Positions 47,377 through 55,971 of a stretch of DNA of 64,000 nt are shown here, one piece after another. Origin of the DNA: Thermohalobaculum sp963721105 (GTDB taxonomy: Bacteria > Pseudomonadota > Alphaproteobacteria > Rhodobacterales > Rhodobacteraceae); contig CAVRHY010000011.1 of NCBI GenBank assembly GCA_963721105.1, positions 248,001 through 312,000 on the forward strand. Direction: 5' to 3'. Numbering within the stretch: position 1 is the stretch's first letter; every line of letters begins with the position of its first letter. The translations under genes and the position numbers were made by a program. The notes below the pieces were generated by a model. It did no database searches, had not been told where the DNA came from, and was given only the letters and a program-made list of their open reading frames with translations.

Positions 47377-48647
47377 CCGGGGGCGCCATGCCCGCGGGCG
47401 CGGCGCCGGCCGTCGGGCCGGCGCCCTCGCTGGCCCGTGCGGCGCCGGTCTGGGGCAGGATCGGGCTCCTGTCCTTTGGCGGCCCGGCGGCGCAGATCGC
47501 GCTGATGCAGGACGAGATCGTCACCCGCCGCGGCTGGGTGCCTGCCAGCAGCTTTGATCGCGGGCTGGCCTTCGCCATGATGCTGCCGGGACCCGAGGCG
47601 CAGCAGCTTGCCACCTGGCTCGGCTGGCGGCTGCACGGCGTCGCCGGCGGGCTGGTCGCCGGGACGGCCTTCGTGCTGCCGGGCGCGCTCCTGATGATCG
47701 CGCTCGCCTGGGTCGCGGCGGCGCATGGCGAGGTGCCGCTGGTCGCGGCGGTCTTCGCCGGCGTGCAGCCCTTCGTCATCGCCCTGGTCATCGCCGCGGT
47801 CGAGAAGATCGGCCGGCGCGCGCTGAGCGGGCCGCTGGCCTGGGGGCTGGCGGTCGCGGCCTTCGTTGCGCTCTTCGTCTTCGGCGTGCCCTTCCCGGCC
47901 GTCGTCGCCGGGGCGGCGCTGGGCGGGCTGGCGCTGCCCGCGCCGGCCGGCGCTCCGGCGACCGGTGCGTCCGCAGGCGGCAGGCTCTGGCGCCAGGTCG
48001 GGCTGGCGCTCGGCGCGCTGGCGGTGCTGTGCGGAGGCGTCTACCTCGTCAACCGGGCCGTTTTCGGCGCCGTGCCCGGCGACGCGGTGGCCTGGCTGTT
48101 CACCTCGGCGGCCTTCGTCACCTTCGGCGGCGCCTATGCCGTGCTGCCCTTCGTCGCCGACCACGCCGTCGGGCTGGGCTGGCTGACGCCGGCCGAGATG
48201 CTGAACGGCCTGGCCATTGCCGAGGCGACGCCCGGGCCGCTGATCCTGGTCACGACCTACGCCGGCTTCTTCGCCGGCTGGTCAGCCGGAGGCGGCTGGC
48301 TGGACGGCGCGCACGCGGCGGCGCTCGCCACGCTCTACACCTTCGCCCCGTCGACGGCGCTGATGCTGGCCTTCGCGCCGGGTGTCGAGCGATTGCACGC
48401 CATCCCCCTCGCGCGCCGGATGCTGGCCGGCGTTTCGGCGGCCGTCGTCGGCGTCATCGCCAACCTGGCCGTGTTCCTGGCGGTGGCGGCCTTCGTGCCG
48501 GAGGGGTGGGTGAGTGCCGACTGGACGAAGCTTGGCCTGTTCGCCGTCGCGCTGGTGCTGGTGTTCCGCTTCCGGGTCGGGATGCTGTCGCTGGTTGGCA
48601 GCGGCATTGCCGCCGGTGTCGCGCTGCACGCCGCGGGGCTGCTCTAG
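47373..48647 (+). CDS. chrA: Chromate transporter ChrA
   Basis: Chromate/sulfate antiporter family membrane protein, 424 residues, two homologous halves of about six helices. The first half has GLLSFGGPAAQIALMQDEIV and WVPASSFDRGLAFAMMLPGP, the second repeats the pattern in FVTFGGAYAVLPFVADHAVG and ATPGPLILVTTYAGFFAGW. FGG and PGP motifs occur in both. It exports chromate, giving resistance. The start at 47373 overlaps the chrB stop. No frameshift. Confidence 0.93.
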   Translation: MTGGAMPAGAAPAVGPAPSLARAAPVWGRIGLLSFGGPAAQIALMQDEIVTRRGWVPASSFDRGLAFAMMLPGPEAQQLATWLGWRLHGVAGGLVAGTAFVLPGALLMIALAWVAAAHGEVPLVAAVFAGVQPFVIALVIAAVEKIGRRALSGPLAWGLAVAAFVALFVFGVPFPAVVAGAALGGLALPAPAGAPATGASAGGRLWRQVGLALGALAVLCGGVYLVNRAVFGAVPGDAVAWLFTSAAFVTFGGAYAVLPFVADHAVGLGWLTPAEMLNGLAIAEATPGPLILVTTYAGFFAGWSAGGGWLDGAHAAALATLYTFAPSTALMLAFAPGVERLHAIPLARRMLAGVSAAVVGVIANLAVFLAVAAFVPEGWVSADWTKLGLFAVALVLVFRFRVGMLSLVGSGIAAGVALHAAGLL

Positions 48648-48968
48648 GCTCAGGCCCCATAAGATGTCCGCTCGGTCGTGACCCTTTCAAAAACGTGTCA
48701 GAATTCGTGAGGTTTTGGCAAGGGTTTGTGGACGCTGGCTTTCCGAGGCTTCCGCTGCTTGTGGCGGTCGGGTCAAAAACGACCGTTTTTGCTACCAGAA
48801 GTGCAAGCGGACGTTCGGTGATCGGCAGCTTCGTCCGCATGGCGACTTCGCTCCGTCGCGGTTTTCCGGGTCCGACCGTCGGATGCTTCAGAGCCGTTCG
48901 GGAAACGAAAAATCATTTCAGACAATATGTTGACCTCCGATCTCACGCGTGAGGCGGTCGCCCCGCCG
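48648..48968. other. Intergenic region between chrA and imuB, comparatively AT-rich
   Basis: 321 bases between convergent genes. The sequence is visibly less GC-rich than its surroundings. A small hairpin CAAAAAC-GACC-GTTTTTG (48774-48791) could serve as a bidirectional terminator. The palindrome CTCACGCGTGAG lies at 48942-48953. Short open frames here have no recognisable content. Confidence 0.5.
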
Positions 48969-50591
48969 TCAGGCAAAGGCGCCATGCGCGTACCAGGCCG
49001 GGGCGGCGGGATCGGCGGGGGTGTGGAACAACCAAAGGCGCGGCCCCTCGGCCGTCTCGACGCGCCAGTAGTCGCGTAGCCCGGAGCGCCAGGCGGGGTC
49101 GTCCAGCCACCATTCCGGGGCCAGCCGCTCCGGGCCGTGAGCGCGCGCCGTGGTCAGCCGCTGGCCGCGCCAGGTGAAGGCGGCGGGCGGGGTGGCGCAG
49201 GCTCTCTCGGTCCCGGAGCGGGTGCCGGAGGGTGTGCTGTCGGACCCGTCCCTCTCCTGGCAGGAGAGAGTGCCTGCCGCGCCTGGCCGGGACAGCTGGC
49301 CACCGGCCGGCGGCAGGCCGTTTTCGCCGGCAAGCCGCTCGGGCGGGAACAGCGTCAGCGGGCGGGCAGGGCGGGCGGTTTCCGGCCATGGCTCGGCCGC
49401 GCTGTGCGCGGCGGCGGCGACCGTCTGGCCGCGCTCGGGGGCGTGGCTCTCGGCGGGTAGAAAGCGCACGACGTTCTCGAAGCCCATCCGGTTGCCGAGG
49501 CGCGAGACCAGGTCGGCCAGCCTCGCCGCCTCGCTCTCGCGCTGGTGACGGCCCAGCTGCGCCGGCTTCAGCGGCTCGACCTCCAGCGCCGCGAGGCGGA
49601 GCGCGTCGATGCCGTAGCCGGCCTCGATGGCGTCGAGCTTTGGTGCGAACAGGTCGCGCAGCCGCATCGGGTCGCGGCCGGGCCGGGCCAGCCGGATCTC
49701 GGCCCGCTGGTCGGCGCCGTCGACGCGGCGCGCCACCAGCCGCAGCCGGCGGGCGCCCATGCGGTGCGTCTCGAGCTGGCCGCAGAGGCGCTCGAGCAGC
49801 CTTTCCAGCGCCGCGGTGACGTCGGCGACCAGCCCGATCGGCTCGGGCAAGGTCAGCCGGGCCGAGAAGGCGGGCAGCGGCCGCTCGGGGGCGACCGGCT
49901 CGGGCTCGGCGCCCATCGCCTGGTCCAGCCGGCGCATCGTCTCGATGCCAAAGCGCCGGGCCAGCGCGCCGCGCGGCATCCGGGTCAGCGGCTCGATGGT
50001 CGCCAGCCCGACGGCGGCCAGCGCCTGCGCCGTCTCGGGCACCAGCCGGAGCGCCGAGACGGGTAGCGGGCCGATCGCCTGCCGGGCGTGCCCGGCAGGG
50101 GCGATCGCGGTTGCCGCGTCCCCATGATGCGCCAGCGCCCAGGCGGCGCCCTTGGTGTCGGCCATCGCGGCGCGCGCCGTCAGGCCGCGCTCGGCCAGGG
50201 CCGAGACCAGCGTGTCCAGCATCGCCGCCTCGCCGCCGAACAGGTGCGCGATCCCGGTAGCGTCCAGCGCCAGCGATGGGCCGTCATCGGTGCCGACCAG
50301 CGGCGAGAACCGCTCGGCCCAGCGGCAGAGCGCGCGCAGGAAACCGGCCAGGTCCTCGGGCGCCGCGGGCCGGGTCAGAAGCCCCGGGCAGATGGCGCGG
50401 GCGTCCGACAGCCCCATGCCGGCCCCCAGGCCGGCCGCGGTCCCCGGCCGGTTGACGCCGGCCAGGCGCAACGTGCCCCCGGCCCGCTCGACCACCGCGA
50501 AGGGCAGGGCGAGGCCGGCCTGGCCCTCGGCCCGCAGCCGGTGCTCGGCGGCCAGCCAGGGCAGGGCGACGGAGACGATGCGGCGGCGCAT
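48969..50591 (-). CDS. imuB: ImuB-type Y-family DNA polymerase-like protein
   Basis: 540 residues from ATG 50591. It has the Y-family palm and little-finger pattern (SDARAICPGLL, LALDATGIAHLFGGEAAMLD, ALARRFGIETMRRLDQAMGA, PLTLFPPERL) but lacks the catalytic acidic residues: where DinB has D-x-D-x-F-Y it reads VALPWLAAEHRL. That is typical of ImuB, an inactive polymerase that tethers the error-prone DnaE2 to the sliding clamp. Its usual partners ImuA and DnaE2 are absent on either side. A LexA-type box GTTC-N7-GTTC touches the start codon. A Pro/Ser-rich low-complexity segment (about 440-470) is unusual. Confidence 0.88.
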   Translation of the reverse strand: MRRRIVSVALPWLAAEHRLRAEGQAGLALPFAVVERAGGTLRLAGVNRPGTAAGLGAGMGLSDARAICPGLLTRPAAPEDLAGFLRALCRWAERFSPLVGTDDGPSLALDATGIAHLFGGEAAMLDTLVSALAERGLTARAAMADTKGAAWALAHHGDAATAIAPAGHARQAIGPLPVSALRLVPETAQALAAVGLATIEPLTRMPRGALARRFGIETMRRLDQAMGAEPEPVAPERPLPAFSARLTLPEPIGLVADVTAALERLLERLCGQLETHRMGARRLRLVARRVDGADQRAEIRLARPGRDPMRLRDLFAPKLDAIEAGYGIDALRLAALEVEPLKPAQLGRHQRESEAARLADLVSRLGNRMGFENVVRFLPAESHAPERGQTVAAAAHSAAEPWPETARPARPLTLFPPERLAGENGLPPAGGQLSRPGAAGTLSCQERDGSDSTPSGTRSGTERACATPPAAFTWRGQRLTTARAHGPERLAPEWWLDDPAWRSGLRDYWRVETAEGPRLWLFHTPADPAAPAWYAHGAFA

Positions 50592-50606
50592 GTTCCTTAA
50601 TTGTTC
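50592..50606 (-). promoter_or_regulatory. SOS (LexA) box, GTTCCTTAATTGTTC
   Basis: Two direct GTTC units separated by exactly seven bases match the alphaproteobacterial LexA site. It ends one base before the ATG of imuB, so bound repressor would cover the start codon and the AAGGA segment. The intergenic region also precedes dinB on the other strand. Confidence 0.8.
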
Positions 50607-50923
50607 CAAGGGGCCATCGAGTCAACCAGGCGCCGCCCGGTCGGGCATTGTCATGCCTCGCAGCAAGCGGAGCGGTCCGGCCCTCCGGCTCCAGGAAACG
50701 TCGCCTCCGCCGCGACTTCCCGCGTCATCAGGGGCACCCGCGCCCCGGCTTGACGCGGTGCCGGGCCGCTGTCATTTCGGACATTCCGAGCTTCCGGCTC
50801 GGGGCCGGTTCCCGCGAGGCCGGGGCGCCACGCCGGGCCATCACGCTCCGGCAGCCGATAAGCCCACTGTTCCAGATCATTCGGATATGACACAGTATTC
50901 CGACCCGGTCATTCGGAGGATGG
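50607..50923. other. Divergent promoter region of imuB and dinB
   Basis: About 315 bases with no gene seen. AT-rich patches near 50868-50900 (TTCCAGATCATTCGGATATG) may hold the dinB promoter. Only one clear LexA box is visible. Confidence 0.45.
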
Positions 50924-52183
50924 ATGCCCGCGCTCTGCCGCGACTGCCTGAGCTGGTTCGAGAGGCCCCCCGGGGTCCGCTGCCCGAAATGCTCGGGACC
51001 GCGGCTGGTCAGCCATCCCGAGCTCGACCGCGTCGCCGTCGCCCATCTCGACTGCGACGCCTTCTACGCCAGCGTCGAGAAGCGCGACAATCCGGCACTG
51101 AAGGACAAGCCGGTGATCGTTGGCGGCAGCCGGCGCGGTGTCGTCTCGACCTGCTGCTACATCGCGCGGGTCGCCGGGGTGCGCTCGGCGATGCCGATGT
51201 TCAAGGCGCTCGAGCTTTGCCCCGAGGCCGTCGTGCTGCCGCCGCGGATGGAGGTCTATGACGCCGTCGGACGCGAGATCCGCACCCGGATGCGGGCGCT
51301 GACGCCGCTCGTCGAGCCGCTGTCCCTGGACGAGGCGTTCCTCGACCTCTCGGGCACGCAGCGCCTGCTGCGTGGCCCGCCGGCGCTGACGATGGCGCGG
51401 CTGGCACTGGAGATCGAGCGCGAGGTGGGCCTGACCGTCTCGGTCGGCATCAGCCACAACAAGTACCTGGCCAAGACCGCGTCCGACCTGGACAAGCCCC
51501 GCGGATTTGCCGTGATCGGCCGGGCCGAGACGCTGGGCTTCCTGGCGGACCGCCCGGTCGGCACGATCTGGGGGGTCGGGCGCGCGCTGGCCGACCGGCT
51601 GGAGGCCGACGGGCTGCGGACGAATGCCGACCTGCGCCGCGTGAGCATGGAGACGCTGGTCGCCCGCTATGGCCGGATCGGCCGGCGGCTGCACGACCTG
51701 GCGCTGGGCATCGACAACCGCCGCGTCAATCCCGAGCAGCCGGTGAAGTCGATCTCGTCCGAGACGACCTTCGACGAGGACCTGTCGGATCCCGAGCGGC
51801 TGATCGGCCATCTGTGGCGGCTGGCGGTCTCGACATCGGACCGGTCCAAGACAAAGGAGATGGGCGGGCGCACCGTGGTGCTGAAGCTGAAGACGCGCGA
51901 CTTCCGGACGCTGACGCGCCAGACCCGCCTGTCCGAGCCGAGCAACTTCGCCGACGTGATCTACGGCGCCGCCGAGGCGATGCTGCGGGACGAGATGGAC
52001 CGCGGGCCTTTCCGGCTGATCGGCGTCGGGCTCGCGGTGCTGTCGCCCCTCCTGCCGGGCTCGCCGCCGCCCCGGCTGTTCACCGATGCCGGCGATGGCC
52101 GTGCCCGCGCCGAGACCGCCACGGATCGCATCCGCAGCCGCTATGGCCGGGATGCCATCATTCGCGGCCGGGCACTGCGATAA
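50924..52183 (+). CDS. dinB: DNA polymerase IV (DinB)
   Basis: 419 residues, error-prone translesion polymerase. Catalytic residues are present: HLDCDAFYASVEKRDNP (Asp43, Asp45 region) and EPLSLDEAFLDLSG (Asp-Glu). SVGISHNKYLAKTASDLDKP and IWGVGRALADRLEADGLRTN (helix-hairpin-helix) follow. The N-terminus has a possible zinc knuckle Cys5-x2-Cys8...Cys20-x2-Cys23, seen in alphaproteobacterial DinB. The little-finger segment VRPVKSISSETTF-like (PVKSISSETTFDEDLSDPER) is intact. ATG 50924 follows CGGAGGATGG, a good ribosome-binding site. Divergent from imuB. Confidence 0.94.
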   Translation: MPALCRDCLSWFERPPGVRCPKCSGPRLVSHPELDRVAVAHLDCDAFYASVEKRDNPALKDKPVIVGGSRRGVVSTCCYIARVAGVRSAMPMFKALELCPEAVVLPPRMEVYDAVGREIRTRMRALTPLVEPLSLDEAFLDLSGTQRLLRGPPALTMARLALEIEREVGLTVSVGISHNKYLAKTASDLDKPRGFAVIGRAETLGFLADRPVGTIWGVGRALADRLEADGLRTNADLRRVSMETLVARYGRIGRRLHDLALGIDNRRVNPEQPVKSISSETTFDEDLSDPERLIGHLWRLAVSTSDRSKTKEMGGRTVVLKLKTRDFRTLTRQTRLSEPSNFADVIYGAAEAMLRDEMDRGPFRLIGVGLAVLSPLLPGSPPPRLFTDAGDGRARAETATDRIRSRYGRDAIIRGRALR

Positions 52184-52238
52184 TGCCAGATCCTACGAGC
52201 TTGTCGCCGACTGTTGCCGCTACGTCACGATGACTGGG

Positions 52239-52392
52239 GCGCAAAACGGCTTTGCGCAATCCGTGCTGCACCGCACCTTGGCTTTGTTGCGGCGCACACA
52301 TACACTCTTCGCAGCGATACCTTGTATTGCTCGCCCATCCTGGGCGTTTCCTCCCTTGAACTCGGGCCGCCGCAAGGCGGCCCATTTTTTTT
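52239..52392 (+). ncRNA. Candidate structured small RNA ending in an intrinsic terminator
   Basis: Downstream of dinB, five hairpins occur in a row within about 154 bases: GCGCAAA/TTTGCGC, CCGCA/TGCGG with outer GTGC/GCAC, GCGATAC/GTATTGC, CGCCCA/TGGGCG, and a terminator. Between the fourth hairpin and the terminator is TTTCCTCCC, a CU-rich single-strand segment of the kind that can pair with ribosome-binding sites (anti-Shine-Dalgarno, CcsR-like). No reading frame fits. It could instead be the untranslated end of the dinB message. I do not know a family name. Confidence 0.55.
52364..52392 (+). terminator. Strong Rho-independent terminator
   Basis: GGGCCGCC-GCAA-GGCGGCCC (8-bp perfect GC stem, GNRA-type tetraloop) is followed by A and eight T bases. 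It terminates the dinB or small-RNA transcript on the plus strand, before the convergent N-formylglutamate amidohydrolase gene. Confidence 0.92.
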
Positions 52393-52436
52393 GGCAGTCT
52401 CGGTGGAGGATGGCGGTCGTGCGGCCCGGCTGCCGA

Positions 52437-53297
52437 CTATTCGGCGGCCATCGCCGCGGCGCCCGGCTCGATCGCTGCCAAGGCGGCGATCACCCGCTCG
52501 AGCCGGCGGGCGACCTCATTGAATGAGCCGTTCGGCTCGATGCGCCGCTGGTCCAGGTAGAGTCCGCGGTCGATTTCGATCTGCACGGCGTTCAGCCCGC
52601 GCGACGGCCGGCCGTAGCGCTGGGTGATGTAGCCGCCGGCAAAAGGGGCGTTGCGCGCCACGACAAAGCCCGCCGCCTCGAAGGCGGCCTGGGTCTCGGC
52701 GACGATGTCGCGCGCCGCCGCCGCGCCGAAGCGGTCGCCGAGCACGATCTCGGGCGTCCGCCCGCGCACGCGCGGCGCCGCGCGCAGCGCCTCGGACGGC
52801 ATCGAGTGGCAGTCGAACAAGATCGCCGCGCCGAACACGTCGCGGGCCCGCGCCAGCAGCAATTCGAGTTGGGCGTGATAGGGGGCGTGGATGGTGCGGA
52901 TGCGCTCCTGGGCCTCGGCGAGCGACAGCTTGCCGTCGTAGATGGCCGCGCCTTCGGAGACGATGCGCGGCACGACGCCCAGCCCGGCGGCGATGCGCTG
53001 GTTGAGCCCGGTGGCGCGCACGCCCTCGATCAGCGCCGGGTCCAGCTCGGCCGGGCCTCGGTTCAGGTCGAGCCAGGCACGGGGCGCCGTCGCAGCCAGC
53101 AACGGCGCCCCGAACATCGCCGCCGGCAGGAACAGCCGGTCGACCAGCGCGTCCTCGGAAGCGCGAAGCTGCAGGCGGTCCAGCCGTGTCCGCCCGATCA
53201 GCGCGGCGGGGTAGTCCGCGCCGCTGTGGGGCGAGTTGAACACCGCGCCCGTTGTCAGGCGCACAGGCTCGGTCAGGCGATACGGGGCAATGTTCAT
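52437..53297 (-). CDS. N-formylglutamate amidohydrolase
   Basis: 286 residues. Family hallmarks: VFNSPHSGADYPAALIGRTR (the metal-binding His near the N-terminus), RASEDALVDRLFLPA, AILFDCHSMPSEALRA (Asp-His) and GGYITQRYGRPSRGLNAVQI (His-free version of the substrate loop), then QIEIDRGLYLD. It releases glutamate from N-formylglutamate, the last step of one histidine-degradation route; no other hut gene is in the window. ATG 53297. It ends directly after the terminator at 52392. Confidence 0.88.
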   Translation of the reverse strand: MNIAPYRLTEPVRLTTGAVFNSPHSGADYPAALIGRTRLDRLQLRASEDALVDRLFLPAAMFGAPLLAATAPRAWLDLNRGPAELDPALIEGVRATGLNQRIAAGLGVVPRIVSEGAAIYDGKLSLAEAQERIRTIHAPYHAQLELLLARARDVFGAAILFDCHSMPSEALRAAPRVRGRTPEIVLGDRFGAAAARDIVAETQAAFEAAGFVVARNAPFAGGYITQRYGRPSRGLNAVQIEIDRGLYLDQRRIEPNGSFNEVARRLERVIAALAAIEPGAAAMAAE

Positions 53298-53416
53298 GGC
53301 AGGCAATCTACGGCCACGCAGCATGCTTTGCACCCGTTTTGCCGCCTTGCGAAACGGCTTCCCGAAATGGCTTGCAAGCCGCATTCTGCCCGCCTATAGG
53401 CTGTCCCACCCAACGG

Positions 53417-53491
53417 GGGCGCGTAGCTCAGCGGGAGAGCACTACGTTGACATCGTAGGGGTCGCTGGTTCAATCCCAGCCGCGCCCACCA
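53417..53491 (+). tRNA. tRNA-Val (anticodon GAC)
   Basis: The acceptor arms GGGCGCG and CGCGCCC pair perfectly; D-arm GCTCAGCGGGAGAGC, anticodon stem CTACG/CGTAG with loop TTGACAT giving anticodon GAC, and T-arm GCTGG-TTCAATC-CCAGC are canonical. CCA (53489-53491) is encoded. It lies about 100 bases before an IS21 insertion, and the sequence after it looks less like the rest of the chromosome. Confidence 0.95.
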
Positions 53492-53590
53492 ACCTCACCA
53501 AAGCTTCTTCGATCATCCGCGCTGCTCCCTCCGGTCATCTGAACCAGGGGAAATCCGCCGCGTTTGCGGCGGTCGACGGTCCGGCGACTA

Positions 53591-53596
53591 CCGTGC
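53591..53596. repeat. Target-site duplication, left copy (CCGTGC)
   Basis: The six bases CCGTGC immediately precede the IS end and recur directly after the other end at 55691-55696. Confidence 0.8.
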
Positions 53597-53649
53597 TGTC
53601 CAGCGACATTTGGAACTGGCCCGGGGGCGACACGAAGAACTGGCCCCCT

Positions 53650-54275
53650 TCAGCTCGATGCAGTTTCTGTTTCGGGTGCCGCAGCGGGCTTCTGCAGGCG
53701 CCCGCTGCGGCGTTTCTCGCGCAGCCGATAGCTGTCGCCGCGGATCGTGATCACGTGGCTGTGGTGGAGCAGGCGATCGAGGATCGCGGTGGCGACCACC
53801 GGGTCGCCGAAGACGCTGCCCCACTCGCCGACGGCCCGGTTCGAGGTGATCAGCATCGCGCCCCGTTCATAGCGGCGGCTGACGAGTTGGAAGAAGAGAT
53901 GTGCGGCGTCGGGTTCGAGCGGCAGGTAGCCGAGCTCGTCGACGATCAGGAGCTTCGGCTTGGCGAAGTGCGTCAGCCGCTCCTCGAGGCGGGCGGTGCC
54001 GCCTGCGCCTTGGCCAGGTTGGCGACCAGCTCCATCGCCCCGGTGAAGAGCACCGTATAGCCGGCGACGATCGCTGCGCGGCCGAGCGCCACCGCCAGGT
54101 GCGTCTTGCCCACGCCCGGCGGACCGAGCAGCAGGAGCGCGTCGCCGTTGGCGATGAAGCGCCCGGTCGCGAGGTCGCGGATCTGCGCCTTGTCGACCGA
54201 GGGCTGGGCAGCGAAGTCGAAGCCGGTCAGGTCCCGCACGAACGGGAACTTCGCCAGACCGAAGCTCATGTCGAT
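53650..54275 (-). pseudogene. istB: IstB (IS21 transposition ATPase), broken and missing its N-terminus in place
   Basis: Main body read on the minus strand: IDMSFGLAKFPFVRDLTGFD, Walker A LLLLGPPGVGKTHLAVALGR, LLIVDELGYLPLEPDAAHLF (Walker B) and ITSNRAVGEWGSVFGDPVVA. A one-base shift near 54000 breaks the middle. The N-terminal piece is found inverted on the plus strand at about 54363-54602 (RHSKLTAVRDQLDTLLDEVA, then MTLRDALAFLCEREIARKDQ). IstB would act with IstA in cointegrate or cut-and-paste transposition; this copy cannot work. Confidence 0.88.
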
Positions 54276-54602
54276 CGCGCCGCGGCACCTCCCGCGGATC
54301 ACACGGCCCGCGGCGCCGGCGACCCCATCGAAGTGGGCGCGGTCGAACGATGCGCCGAGCGTGATGCCGGCGCTGCTGCGCCCGCTGGCCGAGTACGAGG
54401 CCGCGGCCGGAGGCGGCCTGGTGATGGGCGCCGAGATGCAGTCCGAGCTTGACCGGATGCTGACGCGGCACTCGAAGCTGACCGCGGTCCGGGATCAGCT
54501 CGACACGCTCCTCGACGAGGTCGCCCGTGTCGGAGATGACGCTGCGCGATGCGCTGGCGTTCCTCTGCGAACGCGAGATCGCGCGCAAGGACCAGCGTCG
54601 CT

Positions 54603-55556
54603 CCACCGCGCAATCGGGCCCGACGCGCCGGCTCAGCTCGCGCGTCGCCGGGAACGGTCCGCATCGCGGCAGGGGCTTCAGCTTCCCGGCCTCGTCGCGG
54701 GCAAATCGCAACACCGGAGCCTCGCCGGTCGTGCCGTGCACCCGCTGGTCGGCGATCTCCCGCGTCCAGCGCGCCAGATGGGCCTCGAGTGCCTCGAAGG
54801 TCTCGAAGCGGCGGCCGGCGACGGCATTGCGCTTCACGTAGCCGACGCCACGCTCGTCCTTTCCCTTGGTCCGCGGCCGATAAGGCGCGCAGGCCTGGAC
54901 CCGGAAGCCCCAGTGCCGCGCGAAGGCATGCAGCTTCGGGTTCAGCACCACCTCGCGGCTGGCCACGTCGTGGCTCAGGATCAGCGCGCGGGCGTTATCG
55001 AGCAGCACCTCCGCCGGGACGCCGCCGAAGGCTGCGAAGGCGCTCTCCATCCCCGCGAACCAATGCTCCTGCCGCTCGCCGGGAAACGCCCGCACGTGGA
55101 TTCGCCGCGAGTAGCCGAGCGTCGCCACGAAGAACGACACCAGCCGCAGCGCGCCGTCGATCTCGACCCGCCGTTGACCGAAATCGATCTGCAACTGCTC
55201 GCCCGGCCGGGTCTCGAAGCGCACCGTCGCCCGCGCCTCGGCGCGCAACGCCTGGCGCAGGTGAACAACCGCCCGCTCCACCGTGCGCAGGCTCACAATG
55301 ACGCCCTTCTCGCTGGCAAGCTCCTGGCGCACCACGTCGGCGTTGCCACCATGACGGCGGAAGCGCTCATCGAGCCAGACTTCCAACCCGTCCAGGGCCT
55401 TCGGGCGCGGAGGCGGCGACGGTCTGCGCCATTCGCCCTCCCTCAGCCAACGCCGAGCCGTCGTCCGCGAGCACCCGAGCTCCGCCGCAATCCGACGTGC
55501 CCCCAGCCAAGCGCCTTCAGCTTCAGCATGGCCGACACATCGTCCGGCTCCAGCAT
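54603..55556 (-). pseudogene. istA: IstA (IS21 transposase), truncated
   Basis: From ATG 55556, LEPDDVSAMLKLKALGWG then, after a missing base near 55500, RRIAAELGCSRTTARRWLRE (helix-turn-helix), and the rve integrase core: EQLQIDFGQRRVEIDGALRL (first Asp), EVLLDNARALILSHD (second Asp) and RTKGKDERGVGYVKRNAVAG (Glu). It stops abruptly at CAVE near 54603, where the inverted segment begins; about 130 residues of the family's C-terminal part are missing. A piece DRAHFDGVAG remains on the minus strand around 54310-54347 and a terminal LLRPLAEYEAAAGGG piece is on the plus strand. Confidence 0.85.
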
Positions 55557-55690
55557 CTCGTCCCTCCGCAGACCCCCGGTCCGCGGCAGCGTCGTCGTCG
55601 TCAACATGGTCATCCAGACCCTCCTCTCAGCTCACCGAGGGGGCCAGATCCTCATGTCGCCAGAGGGCCAGTTTGTCGTGTCGACTGACA

Positions 55691-55696
55691 CCGTGC
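55691..55696. repeat. Target-site duplication, right copy (CCGTGC)
   Basis: Same six bases as at 53591-53596, immediately outside the IS right end. Confidence 0.8.
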
Positions 55697-55971
55697 ATTC
55701 ACCCGTTCCTTGGCGCGAAGCCAGAGCTCGGCTCTCTCGCTCCGCGAGTAACGCTGTCCTTGCTGCCACAAGGAATCGCAACACGCACAACGCCCAGTTG
55801 AAACTTCTTATCGAGTGTCGATTTTTGTTCTTCATAAGGGTATAGTGGACACAAATGGAATGAGGTTCGATTGCGGTACAACTGAGACATTTTGAGCGGA
55901 CCGAGGCGCGCGGATTCGACAGAGCACGCGAGACGCGCCAACAACGGACGAAGACGCAGGAATTTGGGGCA
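55697..55971. other. Non-coding stretch, lower GC than neighbours
   Basis: Between the IS and a small open frame. AT-rich segments such as TCGATTTTTGTTCTTC and a TATAGT near 55841 could be promoter parts, but no convincing -35 partner at 16-18 bases is seen. No gene is supported. Confidence 0.4.

Larger units (their letters stand above)
53597..55690. mobile_element. Decayed IS21-family insertion sequence
   Basis: The left end TGTCCAGCGACATTTGGAAC and the reverse complement of the right end TGTCAGTCGACACGACAAAC begin alike, and each carries inward repeats of AACTGGCCC as expected of IS21 termini. The element is flanked by a 6-bp duplication CCGTGC. It is about 2.1 kb, shorter than usual, and contains istA and istB in pieces (see the two pseudogenes), with an internal inverted segment at about 54363-54602. 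It lies downstream of tRNA-Val. Confidence 0.88.

Noticed and set aside
48715..48933. 72-residue open frame in the chrA-imuB gap
   Set aside because: No ribosome-binding site, no recognisable content, and it spans the hairpin and AT-rich stretch.
52239..52392. 6S RNA
   Set aside because: The 5' and 3' ends do not form a closing stem and there is no large central bubble; it is a string of hairpins with a terminator.
53427..53491. Partial duplication of the tRNA end as an att site
   Set aside because: I could not find a second copy of the tRNA 3' end within the following 3 kb by eye.
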